This document shows positions 9,554-19,404 of a DNA stretch of 64,000 bases, one piece after another; position 1 is the stretch's first letter; every line of letters starts with the position of its first letter. The notes beneath the pieces are model-generated. The model saw only the letters and a program-made list of their open reading frames with translations. It had not been told where the DNA came from and ran no database searches. The stretch comes from CAVPCY01 sp963770765 (GTDB lineage Bacteria > Actinomycetota > Coriobacteriia > Anaerosomatales > PHET01), in contig CAVYQS010000007.1 of the NCBI GenBank assembly GCA_963770765.1, forward strand, positions 1 through 64,000. The letters are read 5' to 3'. The translations under genes and the position numbers were made by a program.

Positions 9554-9559
9554 TATAGT
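9554..9559 (+). promoter_or_regulatory. -10 element giving a probable leaderless transcript
   Basis: TATAGT ends 7 nt before the ATG at 9567, which is where transcription would start. No Shine-Dalgarno precedes the ATG. Leaderless mRNAs are common in actinobacteria. Confidence 0.45.
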
Positions 9560-9566
9560 ACCACCC

Positions 9567-10733
9567 ATGGCACCCTCCACTCCCATCGTCGTAGCTCACG
9601 CCTCCGTCGGCTCGGGTCACCGGATAGCCGCCGAGGCTGTCGCGCGCGAACTCAGGGGCACGGGAGGCGATCGCGTCGCGGTGGAGGTCGTGGACGCCCT
9701 GACCATGGGCTCCGTCAAGGCCTCGGGCAACGACCTCACGTCCACCTTCACCGGCCCCACCGCAGCGCTCTACGACGCCATCTGGTCCTCAAGCGCTCTC
9801 GGGCGCATCGCCCGCGCTGTGGGCACTCCGTCTCTGTCGTGGGTCTTCCGCGGCTTCGTCCGTCACCTGCAGGAGACCGGGCCGGCAGCGGTCGTCTGCT
9901 CCCATGCGCTACCCGCGCTGCTCGCGGCCCACGCGGTCCGGCGCGGCAGACTCGACACCGTCGTCGTGTCGGTCGCTACCGACTTCGGCGTCCACGGGCT
10001 GTGGCCCCGGGAAGGCGTCTCGCTGTTCTGCGCCGCCGACAGCCGCTCCGCCGAGGAGCTGGAGCGACGTGGCCATGAGACCTCCGCGATCGCGGTCACC
10101 GGAATCCCGGTGCGTCCGCAGTTCACCGCCGACTACGACCTCACGGCCGCCCGGGAGCACTTCGGCCTGCCTGCCGACAAGCGCGTCATCCTCGCCGTCG
10201 CCGGCTCCACGCAGCCCGGTCCGTATGCGCGCTTCAAGGAGTCACTCGCGGTCTCTCTTCCCGCACTGGCTTCACTGCCCGGTGTCGAGCTCGCGATCGT
10301 CACCGGCCAAGACGACGCCTTCGCCAACGAGCTCCGTTCGCGTGCTGCGGGATTCGGTGTCATGAACGTACACGTTCTCGGCTACGTCGAGCACATGGCC
10401 CCCTTGATGGCATCGGCAGACCTCGCGCTGGCCAAACCGGGTGGTCTCGTCTGCGCCGAGTGCATCGACATGGAGCTGCCGCTCGTGCTCGTGGGTCCTG
10501 CGGCGGGGCAGGAGCGGGCCAACGCGACCGCACTCGCGGATGCGGGTGCGGCGCTGTTCGCCGAGGACCCTCGCATGCTCTCTGAGTACGTGAGGAAGGT
10601 CGCCTCGAAGCCGGCGCGGCTCGCACAGATGCGCGCAGCTGCGAGCGGGCTCGCCCGACCGTTCGCCGCAGCCGATGTCGCCGACCGCGTCCTCGGGATG
10701 GTCGGTCTCGGTCCCGCCCGGGAGCCGGGCTAA
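9567..10733 (+). CDS. Diacylglycerol-type glycosyltransferase (MGDG synthase/UgtP-like, GT28)
   Basis: The 388-residue glycosyltransferase has an N-terminal MGDG-synthase-like domain (ASVGSGHRIAAEAVARELR, with the conserved GSGH) and a C-terminal MurG/UgtP-like nucleotide-sugar domain (VHVLGYVEHMAPLMASADL, AKPGGLVCAE, GPAAGQERANA). This family moves hexose from UDP-sugar to diacylglycerol at the inner membrane face, or to related lipid acceptors. ATG at 9567 has no ribosome binding site and may be leaderless. The next gene, a GT4 enzyme, starts 4 nt after this stop, so the two probably make one glycolipid in sequence. Acceptor and sugar are not shown by sequence. Confidence 0.85.
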   Translation: MAPSTPIVVAHASVGSGHRIAAEAVARELRGTGGDRVAVEVVDALTMGSVKASGNDLTSTFTGPTAALYDAIWSSSALGRIARAVGTPSLSWVFRGFVRHLQETGPAAVVCSHALPALLAAHAVRRGRLDTVVVSVATDFGVHGLWPREGVSLFCAADSRSAEELERRGHETSAIAVTGIPVRPQFTADYDLTAAREHFGLPADKRVILAVAGSTQPGPYARFKESLAVSLPALASLPGVELAIVTGQDDAFANELRSRAAGFGVMNVHVLGYVEHMAPLMASADLALAKPGGLVCAECIDMELPLVLVGPAAGQERANATALADAGAALFAEDPRMLSEYVRKVASKPARLAQMRAAASGLARPFAAADVADRVLGMVGLGPAREPG

Positions 10734-10737
10734 CGGC

Positions 10738-11916
10738 ATGCGGATAGGGATGTTCGCGGACATGTACCTGCCGCACGTCAGCGGAGTCACGAATCACATC
10801 CGGCTCAACAAGGCCGAGCTCGAGCGCCAGGGTCACGAAGTCACCGTCTTCACCTACGGCAATCGCGAGTACGAGGATTCCGAACCGCGGGTCATCCGAT
10901 CCCCGGCCCTCCCCTACGGCGCGACCGGCTGGAACGTGCCCGGAAGGCTCTCGCGTGAGGCTGAGGAGGCGATGCAGCACCTCGACATCGCCCATGCGCA
11001 CCACCCCTTCGCAAGTTGCCTCACCGCGCTGAGATGCCGGTCACAAAGCGGGATACCGGTGGTCTTCACGAACCACACCCGCTACGACCTGTACTCCGAC
11101 ACGTACGCGGCGTGGATACCCGCCCCCATCAGACACGGCAGCATCAAGTGGTACCTCGCGTGGCTGAGTGAACGGGTCTCTCTCACGATCTCGCCCTCAT
11201 CCCAAGTCGCCGCCTGGCTCGCCGAGTGCGGCGTGAACGCCCAGCGGCTCGTAGCGATGCCCAATGCGATCGATACCCGTGCGTTCGGTTCGACGGCGGT
11301 CGTGGTCGACCGGTCGAGCCTGGGCCTCGCCGACGACGCGTTCGTCGTCTGCTACGTGGGACGGCTCGCTCACGAGAAGAGCGTCGGGCTGTTGCTCGAG
11401 GCCTTCACGCGCGCTGCTCGGCACAACGACGATCTGGCCCTGGTGATGGTCGGTGACGGCCCTGCTCGCAGCGAGTGCGAGCGGCTGATCGCGGACGCAC
11501 AGCTCGGTGATCGGGTGCGCCTGCTGGGACTCATGCCCTACGAGGACGTGGCCCCCGTATTGCACGCGTGTGACGTCTTTGCCACGGCTTCCCAGACCGA
11601 GATGTATCCGCTCGTCGTCGTCGAGGCGTGCGCCGCAGGATTGCCGGTACTCGGAATCGCATCACCGGGCGTCGGCGAGATCATCACCGATGGGGTGTCG
11701 GGACTGCTGGTCTCGCCGAACCCCTCGGAGTTCGCCGAGGTGATCGAGCGTGCCGCAGGAGACCCCGCACTGATGGACCGCCTACGTGAGGGCGCATCCC
11801 ACGTCGCCCTGCATCACGACATCGAAAGTGGTGCCGCACGCCTGATCGAGACCTACGAAGGACTCATCGCCGCGGGTGCGGAGCACACGGGCCCCCTGCG
11901 AGCGGCAAAGAAGTAG
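10738..11916 (+). CDS. Glycosyltransferase family 4, alpha-glucosyl-diacylglycerol synthase-like
   Basis: The 392-residue retaining GT-B enzyme has the N-terminal pattern MFADMYLPHVSGVTNHI and HAHHPF, then VVFTNHTRYDLYSD. The C-terminal donor site has VGRLAHEKSV, GDGPARSECERLI, the catalytic E-x7-E region in ASQTEMYPLVVVEACAAG, and GVSGLLVSP. This arrangement is typical of diacylglycerol 3-alpha-glucosyltransferases and PimB-like mannosyltransferases. ATG at 10738 is chosen because it begins the conserved strand; translation is probably coupled to the gene before it. The stop codon lies inside the terminator stem. Confidence 0.85.
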   Translation: MRIGMFADMYLPHVSGVTNHIRLNKAELERQGHEVTVFTYGNREYEDSEPRVIRSPALPYGATGWNVPGRLSREAEEAMQHLDIAHAHHPFASCLTALRCRSQSGIPVVFTNHTRYDLYSDTYAAWIPAPIRHGSIKWYLAWLSERVSLTISPSSQVAAWLAECGVNAQRLVAMPNAIDTRAFGSTAVVVDRSSLGLADDAFVVCYVGRLAHEKSVGLLLEAFTRAARHNDDLALVMVGDGPARSECERLIADAQLGDRVRLLGLMPYEDVAPVLHACDVFATASQTEMYPLVVVEACAAGLPVLGIASPGVGEIITDGVSGLLVSPNPSEFAEVIERAAGDPALMDRLREGASHVALHHDIESGAARLIETYEGLIAAGAEHTGPLRAAKK

Positions 11917-11945
11917 GGCCCCCGCGAGTCTCGCGGGGGCCCTAC
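11913..11945. terminator. Bidirectional terminator between GT4 gene and groEL
   Basis: A perfect 15-bp stem is formed by 11913-11927 and 11931-11945 with a 3-nt loop. On the minus strand it is followed by CTTCTTTGCC, so it best serves groEL. It also ends the convergent GT operon and contains that gene's TAG. Confidence 0.9.
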
Positions 11946-11990
11946 GTGTCATGCGCGGGGTGGATGATGCACCACCCGTGGTGAAGCAGC

Positions 11991-13625
<1,635 letters not shown>

Positions 13626-13690
13626 GAATGCGGTCCTCCTCTTTCATCTTTGGGATCGAACGGATGATGCAGCCTGCAGGCGGACGCCGC

Positions 13691-13984
13691 CTAGTCCTGC
13701 ACCACGGCGTAGATGTCGTCGGCGCGCAGGATCAGGTAGTCCTCGCCCTCGACCTTGACCTCGGTTCCGCCGTACTTGCTGTAGATCACGGTGTCGCCTG
13801 CCTTGACGTCAAGCGCGATCCGCTTCTCGCCGTCCTCGTCCCACTTGCCCTCGCCTACAGCGATGACGGTGCCCTTCTGCGGCTTCTCTTTGGCGGTGTC
13901 CGCGAGGATGAGGCCCGACTTGGTCTGGGTCTCGGCCTCGGCCTGCTTCACGATCACGCGATCGCCCAGCGGCTTGAGATTCAT
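13691..13984 (-). CDS. groES: Co-chaperonin GroES (Hsp10)
   Basis: The 97-residue lid of the GroEL chamber. NLKPLGDRVIVKQAEAE, the mobile loop TQTKSGLILADTAKEKP (with the hydrophobic I-L contact to GroEL) and GDTVIYSKYGGTEVKVEGEDYLILR are all present. ATG at 13984 has AGGAGGG 8 nt upstream. It is first gene of groES-groEL and has a CIRCE operator about 145 nt upstream. Confidence 0.97.
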   Translation of the reverse strand: MNLKPLGDRVIVKQAEAETQTKSGLILADTAKEKPQKGTVIAVGEGKWDEDGEKRIALDVKAGDTVIYSKYGGTEVKVEGEDYLILRADDIYAVVQD

Positions 13985-14126
13985 CGACGTCCCTCCTACT
14001 GTCTCGGCTCGTACGTTCGGCCCGAACACGCGTCCGGGCGTTTCCTTCTCGGCGGCGCGGTTCAAGGGTCTCGCCACTGGGATATACCCACTGTCGCACT
14101 CCCCTGCTCCCCGCCCCTTCCGAGTG

Positions 14127-14153
14127 CTGGCACTCATGAGCGCCGAGTGCTAA
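14127..14153 (-). promoter_or_regulatory. CIRCE operator (HrcA site) for groESL
   Basis: The half-site GAGTGCTAA at 14145-14153 is perfect and the other, CTGGCACTC at 14127-14135, has two changes from TTAGCACTC; the spacer is the required 9 nt. It overlaps the expected transcription start of groES. Confidence 0.9.
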
Positions 14154-14164
14154 CACACCAACGG

Positions 14165-14194
14165 AGTGTAGCCAAAGACACCTGCGCAGGGCAA
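14165..14194 (-). promoter_or_regulatory. Promoter for groES-groEL
   Basis: Minus strand: -35 TTGCCC (plus 14189-14194), 18-nt spacer, -10 TACACT (plus 14165-14170). The predicted start falls next to the CIRCE element, the usual arrangement for HrcA repression. Confidence 0.5.
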
Positions 14195-14220
14195 GAGGGA
14201 ATTCGTGTGAATCACGTGAA

Positions 14221-14243
14221 ATCTAAGTGCTTTGCACTCAGAT
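14221..14243 (-). terminator. Hairpin after the TsaB-RimI-TsaD gene
   Basis: Read on the minus strand, 10 bp (one G-U pair) close a 3-nt AAA loop, followed by UUUCAC. It lies about 20 nt after the tsaD-domain stop and before the groES promoter, so it probably ends the upstream operon. The arms contain GAGTGC, but the spacing is wrong for a second CIRCE. Confidence 0.5.
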
Positions 14244-14264
14244 TAATGCGCACCGGGCCCGGCG

Positions 14265-16579
14265 CTACTCTGAATCGAGGCGGAGACCCGGCACGGCATC
14301 AGCATCGAGTCCGAGCCTCTCGCCCCGCAGGTACCGGTAGTGCGCGGCAGCGCCGATCATGGCCGCGTTGTCGGTACACAGGTGCAGCGGAGGCACGCTC
14401 ACGTGAACACCGAGCGGCTCGAGCGCCGCCCTGAGTGCTTCCCGAAGAGCAGGATTGGCGGCAACACCGCCGGCGAGGCAGAACGACCGGGCACCCGTCT
14501 CGGTGACGGCACGAACCGCCTTGGCGACCTGGACGTCGATGATCGCCGCCTGGAAGCTCGCGGCGAGATCGGGTATGTCGATCTCGCGACCCGCCTGCTG
14601 CTCGTGACGGATGTGGTTGATGACCGCGGTCTTGAGTCCCGATAGCGAGAACGCGTAGTCACCGCTGCGCATCATCGCCCGCGGAAAGTCCATCGCAGCG
14701 GGGTCTCCGTCGGCGGCCATGCGCGAGAGCACCGGCCCCCCCGGATACCCGAGACCGAGGACCTTGGCGACCTTGTCGAACGCCTCACCGGTGGCGTCGT
14801 CGAGCGTCTCCCCCATCGTGCGGTAGACGCCCCATTCGGGCATGTGGACGAGCGACGTGTGTCCGCCGCTCACGACCAGCGCCACCAGCGGGGGCGCGAC
14901 AGCCTCATCGGCGAGGACGTTGGCGAAGATATGCCCCTCGAGGTGGTTCACGCCGATGAGCGGAACCCCGCTCGAAGCCGAGAGGCCCTTCGCGTACGCG
15001 AGCCCCACCACGAGCGCGCCCACGAGGCCCGGGCCATGCGTGACCGCCACTGCGTCGAGCTGCGCGAACGGCAGCGGGCTCTCGAGCGAGAGCGCCTCGG
15101 CAGCGCGCCGCATCGCCTCGTCGACGACGCCCACGATGGCCTCGGTGTGCTTGCGGCTCGCGATCTCCGGGACCACGCCGCCGAAGCGCGCGTGGAAGTC
15201 GATCTGACTCGCCACGACGCTTGAAACGACCTGGCGACCCCCGCGCATGACCGCTGCAGCGGTCTCGTCGCATGAACTCTCTATGGCGAGGATCAACGTG
15301 TCCTCGGGGTCTGTCGTCTCCCCACGTTCGCGGATCTCGTCATGCACCCCCGGCAGCGCCCCCCACATGATCAGTGCGTCCTCGCCACTGCCCGCGTAGT
15401 AGCCCGGTCGCACGCCCGCGACCTTCATGCCGCGCGACTCGTAAAGCGCGATCGCCGACTCGTTGCCGCGGCGGCATTCGAGAGTCACGAGCCTCGCGCC
15501 GTGAGCGAGCGCCAGCGCCTCGAGGCGCCCGAGAAGCTCCCGGCCGATCCCCTCTCGGCGGCGGTCCGAACGGGTCGCGAGGTTCATGATGTGCGCTTCG
15601 TCGGCCAGCAGCGCCACTCCGCCGTACCCGACCACATCACCGCCCTCGAGCGCGACCACCCAGTGGCGATCGGGCGCCTCAGCTCATCTCGGAACATCCC
15701 GACCGTCCAGGCGTCGGTGAACGTCACGAGTTCGATCGCATGGATCTCGGCGATGTCGGATTCGCGCATGCGGCGAACGGAGAGGCTCGCCGGCACCGAG
15801 TCCTGATCGCCTCCGCCCGCGACGCCGCTGTCCGGCAACGGCTCGGAGGTCGTGCCCGCACGCGCACGCTCGTTCTCCTCGGCATCCGAGAGCCTCGTGT
15901 ACACCGGCAGGACCACCGAAGGGTCACCGCCCACGAGCTCCGCGCGAGCCCGGGCGTCCTCGAACGCCGCGATGAGTCCGGTTCCGCTCGGGTACCACCG
16001 CTCGACCGGGGCGAGCTCAGCGATGGCGCCCAAGGCCTCGCCGAAGGCGTCCCCGTACTTCGCGAGAGCGTTTCCCGCGAGCAGTACCGGTCCCGAAAGC
16101 TCGCGCGCCCAGGCGGCCGCGACATCGGCCGGCTTGGCCACGGCATCGGCGGTCAAGCGCGTCACACGCCCCCCGCCCGCAGAGAAGAGCGCCGGGTACA
16201 CTTCGCCCCGCATCGCATCGCCCAGCAGCGCGATGGTGCCCTCGAAGTCGCGAAGTCCCCACGCTATCGCGTCGAGCGTGCCCACTCCGAACAGCGGCGC
16301 GCCGAGGCCCTGAGCGAGCCCCTTGGCCGTCGCCACCCCGATACGGACACCGGTGAAGGAGCCTGGTCCGCGCCCCACGACGACCATCTCGACGTCCGAG
16401 AAGCCCGCCTCCGACTTCGCCAGCGCCGCAGCCGCTCGAGTGAGCACCACGGTATTGGCCTGCCGCGGCGCGAGCAAGGACTCGCTGTGCAGCACCTCGA
16501 CCTCCGTGCCCGTCCGGCGTCCCAAACCCACGCCCACGGCCTCGGTCGCGGTATCGATCGCCAGGATGACGCGGCTCAC
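14265..16579 (-). CDS. TsaB-RimI-TsaD triple fusion for tRNA t6A37 synthesis and protein N-acetylation (frameshifted)
   Basis: Three enzymes are joined. Residues 1-230 are TsaB (MSRVILAIDTATEAVGVGL, GPGSFTGVRIGVATAKGL). About 266-410 is a RimI-type GNAT acetyltransferase (LSVRRMRESDIAEIHAIE, acetyl-CoA motif RREGIGRELLGRL, NESAIALYESRGMK). About 428-771 is TsaD (LILAIESSCDETAAAV, metal-binding HLEGHIFANVL, CLAGGVAANPALREAL). TsaB and TsaD with TsaE add threonylcarbamoyl to A37 of ANN-reading tRNAs; RimI acetylates ribosomal protein S18. A single lost C in a CCC run near 15673 breaks the RimI domain; restoring it gives RRPDRHWVVALEGG and one protein of about 771 residues. GTG at 16579 overlaps the tsaE stop (GTGA). 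TsaB and TsaD themselves are whole, so a cell with the lesion might still make t6A if TsaD can initiate internally. Confidence 0.85.
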
Positions 16580-17061
16580 GATGCGTCACCCGCGATCAGC
16601 CCGAGCCACGCCCTGCCCAGCGCGGTCCCGCGCTCGCCGATCGGAGTGACTTCGATGCGACGCGTCTCGTCGCCGCTGATCAGGATCGCCACATCGAGAC
16701 CGGCTGCCGGGCGAGCCTCGACGAAGCGGTCTCCCCACTCGACGACACTCACGCCGTCGGCCTCGAGCGTGGCGTCGTAGTCGATGTCGACCAGCTCTTC
16801 GGCTCGCTCGAGTCGATACAGATCGAAGTGGTAGAGGGGAATCCGCCCCTCGTGGACGAGCAGGATGTTGAAGGTCGGGCTCGTGACCGGCTCGGCGACC
16901 CCCAGGCCCGCGGCGATACCCTTGGTGAGCTGGGTCTTGCCGGCACCCAGGTCGCCGGAGAGCAAGACGACGTCGCCCGGCGCGAGCAGTGCGGCGAGCA
17001 ACTCCCCCGCGTGCATGGTCTGCGAAACCTCCGCTGTCTCGAACATCATGGTGTCGCCCAT
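16576..17061 (-). CDS. tsaE: tRNA threonylcarbamoyladenosine biosynthesis ATPase TsaE
   Basis: Small P-loop ATPase (161 residues) that drives turnover of the TsaB-TsaD complex in t6A synthesis. The Walker A is LSGDLGAGKTQLTKG, followed by VTSPTFNILLVHEG and HFDLYRLERAEEL, which are family hallmarks; VVEWGDRF lies near the C-terminus. ATG at 17061 overlaps the uracil-DNA glycosylase stop (TGATG), and its own stop overlaps the GTG of the TsaB-RimI-TsaD gene. All t6A transferase parts except TsaC are therefore in one unit. Confidence 0.95.
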   Translation of the reverse strand: MGDTMMFETAEVSQTMHAGELLAALLAPGDVVLLSGDLGAGKTQLTKGIAAGLGVAEPVTSPTFNILLVHEGRIPLYHFDLYRLERAEELVDIDYDATLEADGVSVVEWGDRFVEARPAAGLDVAILISGDETRRIEVTPIGERGTALGRAWLGLIAGDAS

Positions 17062-17660
17062 CAGAAGAGCGCTCCTTGCTCGCCGTCGTCGGATGAGTCG
17101 CGCTCAAGAAGCGAACTCAACACCCCGAAGTCATCGAAGAGGGCCTCCCGTTTCGTTCGGTCGTAGATGGCGGCGGCCGGATGGAAGATGGGAAGCACCG
17201 TGAAACGGCCCACCTCCTGCACCGTGCCGCGGAGGCGCGTGATCCCGGTCTGCGTCTTGAGGACGAACCTGGTCGCGAAGTTCCCCAGCGTGACGAGCAC
17301 CTCGGGCCCGATGATCCGAATCTGTTCTCGGAGGAACGGCGTGCAGGTCTCGATCTCGAGGGGTTCGGGATCTCGATTGCCCGGTGGCCGGCACTTGAGC
17401 ACGTTGGCGATGTAGACATCCGACCGGTCCAAGCCCGCGTGAGCGAGCAGCTCGTCGAGCAGCTTGCCCGCCGCACCGACGAAAGGCTCTCCGCGCAGGT
17501 CCTCGTTGCGCCCCGGGGCCTCTCCGATCAGCATCACCCGCGCGTCACGGTCGCCCACGCCGAACACGAGCGTGGTGCGCGTGCAGCTGAGATCGCACCG
17601 GTGACAGTCGCCGATAAGCTCGCGCAACTCCTCAAGGGTGGAACAGCCGAGTCCGGGCAC
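17061..17660 (-). CDS. Uracil-DNA glycosylase, family 4 (4Fe-4S)
   Basis: Removes uracil from DNA after cytosine deamination. The 199-residue protein has the family 4 motif GEAPGRNEDLRGEPFVGAAG and the second motif PIFHPAAAIYD. Four cysteines are suitably placed for the iron-sulphur cluster: CHRC near residue 19, Cys in VLKCRPPGNR and Cys in ETCTPFL. The start is the GTG at 17660. The gene follows the nitroreductase by 17 nt and overlaps tsaE. Confidence 0.92.
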   Translation of the reverse strand: MPGLGCSTLEELRELIGDCHRCDLSCTRTTLVFGVGDRDARVMLIGEAPGRNEDLRGEPFVGAAGKLLDELLAHAGLDRSDVYIANVLKCRPPGNRDPEPLEIETCTPFLREQIRIIGPEVLVTLGNFATRFVLKTQTGITRLRGTVQEVGRFTVLPIFHPAAAIYDRTKREALFDDFGVLSSLLERDSSDDGEQGALF

Positions 17661-17677
17661 GGGCGGGTCAGCCCCCT

Positions 17678-18193
17678 CTACAACCAGTTCGTCACCTCAG
17701 ACAGCGGACGGCGTGCCGGCCTGCCCGCAGACTCCGCCGAGTAGCCCACCGGCAGGATCGCGACAGGAGTGATCGGCGACGGGAGCCCCAGCGCCTCGCG
17801 TGTCGCGGTCTCGTCGAAGGCGCCTATCCAGCACGACGCCAGACCCCTGTCGACGGCAGCGAGCAGCATGTTCTGAACCGCGGCAGCCGTGTCCTGGAGC
17901 GCGTACAGGTACTCTCCACGGTCGCCGTAGCGTGCGGCACACGGGCGTGGGTCCACCGATACGACGATCACGACGGGTGCCCCGGTGGCCCACCGCTGGC
18001 GCAGCGCCTCACCCAAGCGCTCCCGCGCCTCCAGCGAGCGCACGACCGTGAAGCGCCAGGGTTGGATGTTGCCTGCGGTAGGCGCGCTCACTGCGGCGTC
18101 GAGCAGGTAGCGGATGTCGTCTTCCGAGACCTCGAGCTTGTTGTTGAAGTGGCGCACGCTGCGCCTCTTGGCCATGACCTCGGAGAACTCCAT
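17678..18193 (-). CDS. Nitroreductase-family FMN oxidoreductase
   Basis: The 171-residue nitroreductase-fold protein would bind FMN as a dimer and reduce a substrate with NAD(P)H. KRRSVRHFNNKLEV contains the FMN phosphate-binding Arg-Ser-x-Arg, APTAGNIQPWRF the ring contact, and ASCWIGAFDE with ALGLPSPITPVAILPVGY the C-terminal signature. ATG at 18193 has AGAGG 6 nt upstream. It is first gene of the operon leading to udg, tsaE and the TsaB-RimI-TsaD fusion. Substrate unknown. Confidence 0.88.
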   Translation of the reverse strand: MEFSEVMAKRRSVRHFNNKLEVSEDDIRYLLDAAVSAPTAGNIQPWRFTVVRSLEARERLGEALRQRWATGAPVVIVVSVDPRPCAARYGDRGEYLYALQDTAAAVQNMLLAAVDRGLASCWIGAFDETATREALGLPSPITPVAILPVGYSAESAGRPARRPLSEVTNWL

Positions 18194-18247
18194 CGTGTGC
18201 CTCTCTTGAACGACCACGCCCCGAAAACGCGAGCGCGCTGCGGTGGC

Positions 18248-18267
18248 GTCCATTCTAGCTCATGGAC
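18248..18267 (-). promoter_or_regulatory. -10 element with overlapping palindrome upstream of nitroreductase
   Basis: GTCCAT and ATGGAC form an inverted repeat with an 8-nt spacer, and the -10 TAGAAT (minus strand, plus 18252-18257) lies across it. The arrangement would suit an operator for a dimeric repressor. No matching -35 is clear. Confidence 0.35.
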
Positions 18268-18350
18268 GGCTGCGCACGACCACTCATGCCGTCCAGCAGG
18301 AACCGCAGCGAGCGACGTCGAAATGCGTTGGCAAGGGGGTGTTGCTCATC

Positions 18351-18696
18351 ATGTACGACAGGCATCAAGACGTCACCGATGAGGACCTGGGTATCCGCGC
18401 GTTCCAGATCAAGCGGGCCAAGGCGGTTGAACGCGCCATCGAGCGTATCCGGCACGGTCTGGGCGACTCGTGGAAGGACCTCAACAACACCGAGATCGAA
18501 GAGCTCGAATGGGTGCTCGGTGAGTTGTGGTCCTACATCGCGCGGGAGGACTGGGACCAGCTGCATTTCGGGCGCATGACGATGAGCGACATCATCAAGA
18601 CGCTCACGCTCGGCAGCCAGATGCGTCGCCACGCCCGCCCGAGCTTCGAGGTGCTTGCGCGAGGTCGAGGCCCTCGTGCGTGCCGAGGACGTGTAG
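18351..18696 (+). CDS. Hypothetical protein, about 114 residues (frameshifted near C-terminus)
   Basis: Not recognised. It is a mostly helical, charged, cytosolic-looking protein: MYDRHQDVTDEDLGIRAF, IKRAKAVERAIERIRHG, then NNTEIEELEWVLGELWSYI. No signal peptide or membrane helix is seen. ATG at 18351 has AAGGGGG upstream. An extra C near 18660 breaks the frame; without it the protein ends EVLAEVEALVRAEDV at TAG 18694-18696. Codon use matches its neighbours. It stands alone between the divergent nitroreductase and the convergent atpD. Confidence 0.6.
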
Positions 18697-18732
18697 CCGC
18701 AGAGCCCGCCTGCGGGCGCCATGAGCGGCACC

Positions 18733-18766
18733 GGCCGCGCACACCGCTTACGCGGTCTGCGCGGCC
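18733..18766. terminator. Hairpin overlapping the 3' end of atpD
   Basis: A 9-bp outer stem (18733-18741 with 18758-18766) and 5-bp inner stem (18743-18747 with 18752-18756) close a TTAC loop that holds the atpD stop codon. On + it is followed by TTCTTGCTC, so it probably ends the hypothetical gene. A smaller GCCCGC/GCGGGC hairpin lies at 18704-18717. Confidence 0.6.
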
Positions 18767-19395
18767 TTCTTGCTCTCGATCTTCTTCTTGACCTTCTTGA
18801 GGCGGAAGAGGTCCTCACGTGCGCGTTCGTCGAGTGTCTGGCTGATGTAGGAGACCTGCTCCCGCAGTCCGGGTACGGTCACCTGCTCGAGCGCGTTGAC
18901 GCGCCTGTTCGTCTTGTTGATCTCTTCACCCAGCCGCTTGAGCCGCGTCTCGATGTCCGCGTACTCGATGATGACATCGAGGATCTTCTCGTACTTCTCG
19001 GCCGTCTCGTCGACACGCGAGGAGATGCCGGTGACGGCGTAGCCGCGGGTGAACGGTGTGCGTATCGGGCTCTCGCCCTTCGTCACGACCGGCACGGCGA
19101 CGCCCATGATCTTGGCGCCCGACATCTCGATCGTGACCTGTCCTTGGGTCGCCAGCCCGGCCGACCGCAACGCGACGTTGCCGTCCACCGCCTTGGCCAC
19201 CGCGAGGGAGTACTGTGCGTCGGCGACGTTCTTCTGCAGCGACTCGGAGAGTCGCAGCGTCTCGTCCATGACCGACATGAACTCGATCAGCAGCGCGTCA
19301 CGCTTCTGCTTGAGCAGGTCCATGCCCTGCTGGGCGAGCGCGATCTGCGACCGGCGCTCGAGCAACTCCGCTCTGGTTGGCCGTACCTCCTCCAT
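18748..19395 (-). CDS. atpD: V-type ATP synthase subunit D (central stalk)
   Basis: Subunit D forms the long coiled-coil rotor shaft inside the A3B3 head. The 215-residue protein starts with RPTRAELLERRSQIALAQQG, characteristic of the family, and has long heptad-rich helices at both ends with the C-terminal Lys-rich helix (RLKKVKKKIESKK). It begins 9 nt after atpB and is the last gene of the operon. Confidence 0.95.
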   Translation of the reverse strand: MEEVRPTRAELLERRSQIALAQQGMDLLKQKRDALLIEFMSVMDETLRLSESLQKNVADAQYSLAVAKAVDGNVALRSAGLATQGQVTIEMSGAKIMGVAVPVVTKGESPIRTPFTRGYAVTGISSRVDETAEKYEKILDVIIEYADIETRLKRLGEEINKTNRRVNALEQVTVPGLREQVSYISQTLDERAREDLFRLKKVKKKIESKKAAQTA

Positions 19396-19404
19396 ACCGA
19401 CCCC

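Noticed and set aside
14221..14243. Second CIRCE element
   Set aside because: The arms carry GAGTGC and GCACTT but the spacer is 3 nt rather than 9, so it is better read as a terminator.
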